Shown here: positions 4,696-6,359 of the stretch, piece by piece
How the letters are laid out: each line of letters starts with the position of its first letter
Numbering within the stretch: the stretch's first letter is position 1
From: Bordetella parapertussis
Lineage (GTDB): Bacteria; Pseudomonadota; Gammaproteobacteria; Burkholderiales; Burkholderiaceae_C
NCBI GenBank assembly: GCA_945878355.1
Contig: CAMCTC010000183.1
Location: forward strand, 1-6,359
Reading direction: 5' to 3'
DNA: 6,359 nt
Made by a program: the position numbers and the translations under genes
The notes under the pieces: generated by a model
What the model saw: the letters and a program-made list of their open reading frames with translations, nothing else
What the model was told of the DNA's origin: nothing
Database searches by the model: none

Positions 4696-4974
4696 ATGAA
4701 GAAAACTCTCAAGAGCCTGAGCCTGGACAACATGATGGCCGCAAGCGTGCCCGCAACGGCCGAGTCTGCACCGCCAGCACCCCAGGCCGCGACCGGGATC
4801 GAACAGCAGCAGCTGGTGGTCATCCTGCCGGCCGTGACGATCAGGGCGCTCAAGCAGGCTGCCCTCGATGGCAACACCACCGTGCGCGTCAAGCTGCTAC
4901 ACGCGCTCGAGCAGGCCGGCTACCCGGTGCCAGCAGGCCAGGCGGTGGATTTTCGGAAGGTGGCGCGGGTGTGA
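4696..4974 (+). CDS. Small ribbon-helix-helix protein, probable partner of the second ParA
   Basis: A 92-aa protein. Residues 1-37 form a basic then Ala/Pro-rich, probably flexible tail. Residues 38-76 fit an RHH fold: strand QLVVILP (39-45), helix AVTIRALKQAALDGN (46-60), helix TTVRVKLLHALEQAGY (61-76). This mirrors the layout of the left RHH protein (tail, then strand-helix-helix) but the sequences are not close. As partner of the ParA just upstream it would bind the 8-bp box array at 4647-4694, and probably the same boxes at 2872-2903. There is no Shine-Dalgarno; operator repeats run to one base before the ATG. Translation may depend on coupling to parA, or on a leaderless transcript from the TATACA at 4685. 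The gene overlaps or abuts repA at its end. Confidence 0.75.
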   Translation: MKKTLKSLSLDNMMAASVPATAESAPPAPQAATGIEQQQLVVILPAVTIRALKQAALDGNTTVRVKLLHALEQAGYPVPAGQAVDFRKVARV

Positions 4975-4976
4975 CG

Positions 4977-5843
4977 ATGGCCAAGATCACGCCCGCTGTC
5001 GAGCAGCTCATCAGCGAAGCGCTGGCCATCGAGGCCGAGAGTGCGCAGGATGCTGGTGCGCTGGGGTTCATGGCCAGGGCGATGGTTCAGGCCACGCTGC
5101 CGCACAGGAAGGTCGCAGGAAGCCATTTCCAGCGCCGCAATGGCAATTTCACCCTGACACTGCTGGCCCCGCCAGAGCCGGGCTTGCCTTACGGGTCGGT
5201 GCCGCGCCTGCTGCTGGCCTGGTTGACCACCGAGGCCGTCCGCACCAAACAGCGTGAACTGGAACTGGGCGACAGTCTCAGCAGTTTCATGCGCGAGTTG
5301 AGCATGGTTCCGACTGGCGGCCGATGGGGCTCGATCACTCGTTTGAAAGATCAAACCGGGCGGCTGTTCGGGTCCACTGTGTCGCTCACCTACAGCGACG
5401 CCGACAAAAGAGCCGAGAAGGGGTTCCGGCTGGCTGACGAGTCAGTGCTGTGGTGGGACCCCAAGACTCCGGACCAGGCATCGCTCTGGAAAAGCACCGT
5501 CACCCTGAGCGAGAAGTTCTTCGCTGAGGTCACTGAGCGCCCGGTGCCAGTGGACATGAGGGCACTGCGAGCGCTGAAGAAATCCAGCTTGGCGCTGGAT
5601 ATCTACACCACGCTGACGCACCGAGCCAGCTACCTGACGAAGCCGAGCACGGTGACCTGGGCCGGGTTGGCAGGCCAGGTCGGCAGTGACTACGCCGAGC
5701 TGCGCGACTTCAAGAAGGCATTCATCGCCGAGCTGCGGAAGGTGTCCACGGTCTACGCCGGGGTAAATGTCGAGGTCACCGACGTTGGCCTGGTGATCAA
5801 GCCGACCCTGACGCAGGTTCCACCAAAGAAGATCAAGCCATGA
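4977..5843 (+). CDS. repA: Plasmid replication initiator RepA (RepA_C family)
   Basis: A 288-aa initiator. The hallmark block of the RepA_C (plasmid-encoded RepA) family lies at residues 69-120: GLPYGSVPRLLLAWLTTEA, then RELELGDSLSSFMREL, then PTGGRWGSITRLKDQ. The conserved LWWDPKTPDQASLW (158-171) and PVDMRALRALKKSSLALDIY (191-210) segments follow. These initiators bind iterons and recruit the host replisome; suitable iterons begin about 200 bp downstream. Two starts are possible. ATG 4977, two bases after the RHH stop, is adopted. GTG 4971 would overlap that stop as GTGA and sits 10 nt after GGAAGG (4955-4960). Either way repA is probably translationally coupled to the RHH gene, which ties initiator level to the partition cassette. 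The longer open frame upstream to 4629 runs through the RHH gene in another frame and is not coding. The C-terminus is Lys-rich. Confidence 0.92.
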   Translation: MAKITPAVEQLISEALAIEAESAQDAGALGFMARAMVQATLPHRKVAGSHFQRRNGNFTLTLLAPPEPGLPYGSVPRLLLAWLTTEAVRTKQRELELGDSLSSFMRELSMVPTGGRWGSITRLKDQTGRLFGSTVSLTYSDADKRAEKGFRLADESVLWWDPKTPDQASLWKSTVTLSEKFFAEVTERPVPVDMRALRALKKSSLALDIYTTLTHRASYLTKPSTVTWAGLAGQVGSDYAELRDFKKAFIAELRKVSTVYAGVNVEVTDVGLVIKPTLTQVPPKKIKP

Positions 5844-6037
5844 AATTTACAAAAGAAGACTGGGAACGCCGGCTGGCGCAAGCCGAAGACCTGCGCCGAC
5901 AGGAAATTGACTGTGTCCTGTGCCTGGGCACTGGCGGGTGGCCTAGCCATGTTCCTGGAGCCTTGACTCTCTGCAAAGTCTGCGATGGGGATGGAGTCGC
6001 CCGAAATGCCCAGACACCGCTGGACGGCCGTGGGTAA
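5840..6037 (+). CDS. 65-aa DnaJ-type zinc-finger protein
   Basis: Its ATG overlaps the repA stop as ATGA (5840-5843), so it is translationally coupled to the initiator. A charged helical N-terminus (about residues 4-22, EDWERRLAQAEDLRRQ) precedes two exact CxxCxGxG motifs: CVLCLGTG (C25, C28) and CKVCDGDG (C45, C48). This is the pattern of the DnaJ cysteine-rich domain, which binds zinc through paired CxxCxGxG repeats; here one pair would hold a single zinc. There is no J domain. The function is not known: it could assist RepA, for example in remodelling initiator dimers as DnaJ does for some iteron plasmids, or bind DNA or RNA. Coupling to repA and position before the iterons favour a role in replication, but this is inference. 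Being a real gene is well supported. Confidence 0.75.
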   Translation: MKFTKEDWERRLAQAEDLRRQEIDCVLCLGTGGWPSHVPGALTLCKVCDGDGVARNAQTPLDGRG

Positions 6038-6042
6038 CAAAA

Positions 6043-6196
6043 GTTGTCCGCTCAGAAGCGGTCCCGGTTTCGCGCATTAACGGTCGCGCTCATGGTCGAT
6101 CCAGCCTGTGGACAAGTCAAGTTGTCCACGCATTAACGGTCCCGCCTAGCGAGGTTGTCCACGCATTAACGGTCCCGCTTTCACGCATTAACGGTC
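6043..6196. other. oriV: Replication origin: iteron array with DnaA-like boxes
   Basis: The 13-bp core CGCATTAACGGTC occurs at 6073, 6129, 6162 and 6184. Copies 2 and 3 lie in a 25-bp perfect repeat (6121-6145 and 6154-6178) that begins GTTGTCCA. A degenerate fifth unit at 6043-6066 keeps both flanks (GTTGTCC and CGGTCCCG, nine bases apart) but has a different centre; its core position, 6051, is 22 bp before the next. Steps are 22, 56, 33 and 22 bp, close to multiples of 11, which places the iterons on one face of the helix. A DnaA-box-like TGTGGACAA lies at 6107-6115. The array follows repA, as is usual for iteron plasmids, and is the likely RepA binding site. Confidence 0.8.
6107..6115 (-). 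promoter_or_regulatory. DnaA-box-like site
   Basis: TGTGGACAA is the complement of TTGTCCACA, the box form common in GC-rich bacteria and one base from the E. coli consensus. It sits in the widest iteron gap. One-mismatch relatives TTGTCCACG lie inside iteron units 2 and 3 (6122-6130, 6155-6163), and CGTGGACAA at 6262-6270. Confidence 0.5.
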
Positions 6197-6200
6197 CCGC

Positions 6201-6339
6201 CCCTATATAGATCCTGTATGTACCTGTAGCTCAACCTTCCTGTAGTTCAGGCGGCGCAGTCCGTGGACAACCCTGTCGGGTTGACCACCGCCAGCCCCCC
6301 GACAACCCTGTTGATCCTCCCCATCAAAGCAAAGACGCA
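6201..6339. other. Origin-distal region with CCTGTA repeats and a hairpin
   Basis: A short A/T-leaning segment, CTATATAGATC (6203-6213), follows the iterons. CCTGTA then occurs at 6213, 6223 and 6239; the last two extend to CCTGTAGCTCA and CCTGTAGTTCA, 16 bp apart. A hairpin CAACCC-TGTC-GGGTTG lies at 6268-6283. This could include the duplex-opening region and a primer or strand-initiation signal, but AT content is modest and the assignment is tentative. Confidence 0.35.
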
Positions 6340-6359
6340 ATGGCCAAAACAATCGGCGT
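6340..6359 (+). CDS. Possible start of a gene running off the right edge
   Basis: ATG at 6340 opens MAKTIG before the window ends. The frame is free of stops from 6211, so an earlier start cannot be excluded, and no clear Shine-Dalgarno is visible. Six residues are too few to assign a family. The call rests mainly on the plausible N-terminus. Confidence 0.3.

Noticed and set aside
4629..4976. Extension of the repA frame upstream to 4629, giving a 404-aa protein
   Set aside because: This part overlaps the RHH gene in another frame, is Arg/Gly-rich like an out-of-frame reading, and RepA family similarity begins at about 4977.
6048..6061. CCGCT-CAGA-AGCGG hairpin as terminator of the repA operon
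   Set aside because: Only a 5-bp stem with no T-run, and it lies inside the degenerate iteron unit, which explains it better.
6043..6196. CRISPR array
   Set aside because: Repeat spacing is irregular and short, repeats are 13-25 bp, and they follow repA; iterons explain them.
1..6359. The window as a complete circular plasmid
   Set aside because: Joining the ends gives neither the leftward gene at 161 nor the frame at 6340 a convincing continuation, so both appear truncated by the window.

Overview
The window is a GC-rich (roughly 60%+) plasmid backbone segment, most likely from a beta- or gammaproteobacterium. The origin is inferred from high third-position GC, Shine-Dalgarno-led genes, a RepA_C-type initiator, an Xre/RES toxin-antitoxin pair and ParA/ribbon-helix-helix (RHH) partition genes. 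No marker fixes the genus. There are no rRNA, tRNA, CRISPR or insertion sequence features.

Left part, minus strand (1-1079): a partition operon. It holds parA (456-1079), a small RHH centromere-binding candidate (168-419), and an unrecognised gene running off the left edge (1-161). Both parA and the RHH gene are preceded by TGCGTA boxes on an 8-bp register that overlap the ribosome binding site and start codon.

Middle (1080-2939): a small-ORF region with a candidate 34-aa gene (1230-1334), a hairpin, a probable promoter at 1433-1441 and a coding-like stretch (1491-1620) with its start in the wrong frame. An Xre-type antitoxin and RES-domain toxin (1665-2558), which suits plasmid stabilisation, comes next. 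After it lies a 380-bp stretch with four palindromes and an ORF broken by an amber codon.

Right part, plus strand (2940-6359): a tyrosine recombinase, then an apparent operon of a second, unrelated parA, a second RHH protein, repA and a 65-aa zinc-finger protein. The last three overlap or nearly abut. A different set of 8-bp boxes (consensus roughly WWTAACGA) sits directly before the second RHH gene and again, inverted, in the recombinase promoter. This suggests the second RHH protein regulates its own operon and the recombinase. The replication origin follows: four iterons plus a degenerate fifth, spaced close to multiples of 11 bp, with DnaA-box-like sites. A new reading frame may start at 6340.

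Taken together: replication (RepA, iterons), two partition cassettes, probable multimer resolution (recombinase) and post-segregational killing (Xre/RES). The most notable feature is the pair of independent ParA/RHH systems, each with its own 8-bp-phased operator array, one of which appears to extend its control to the recombinase.
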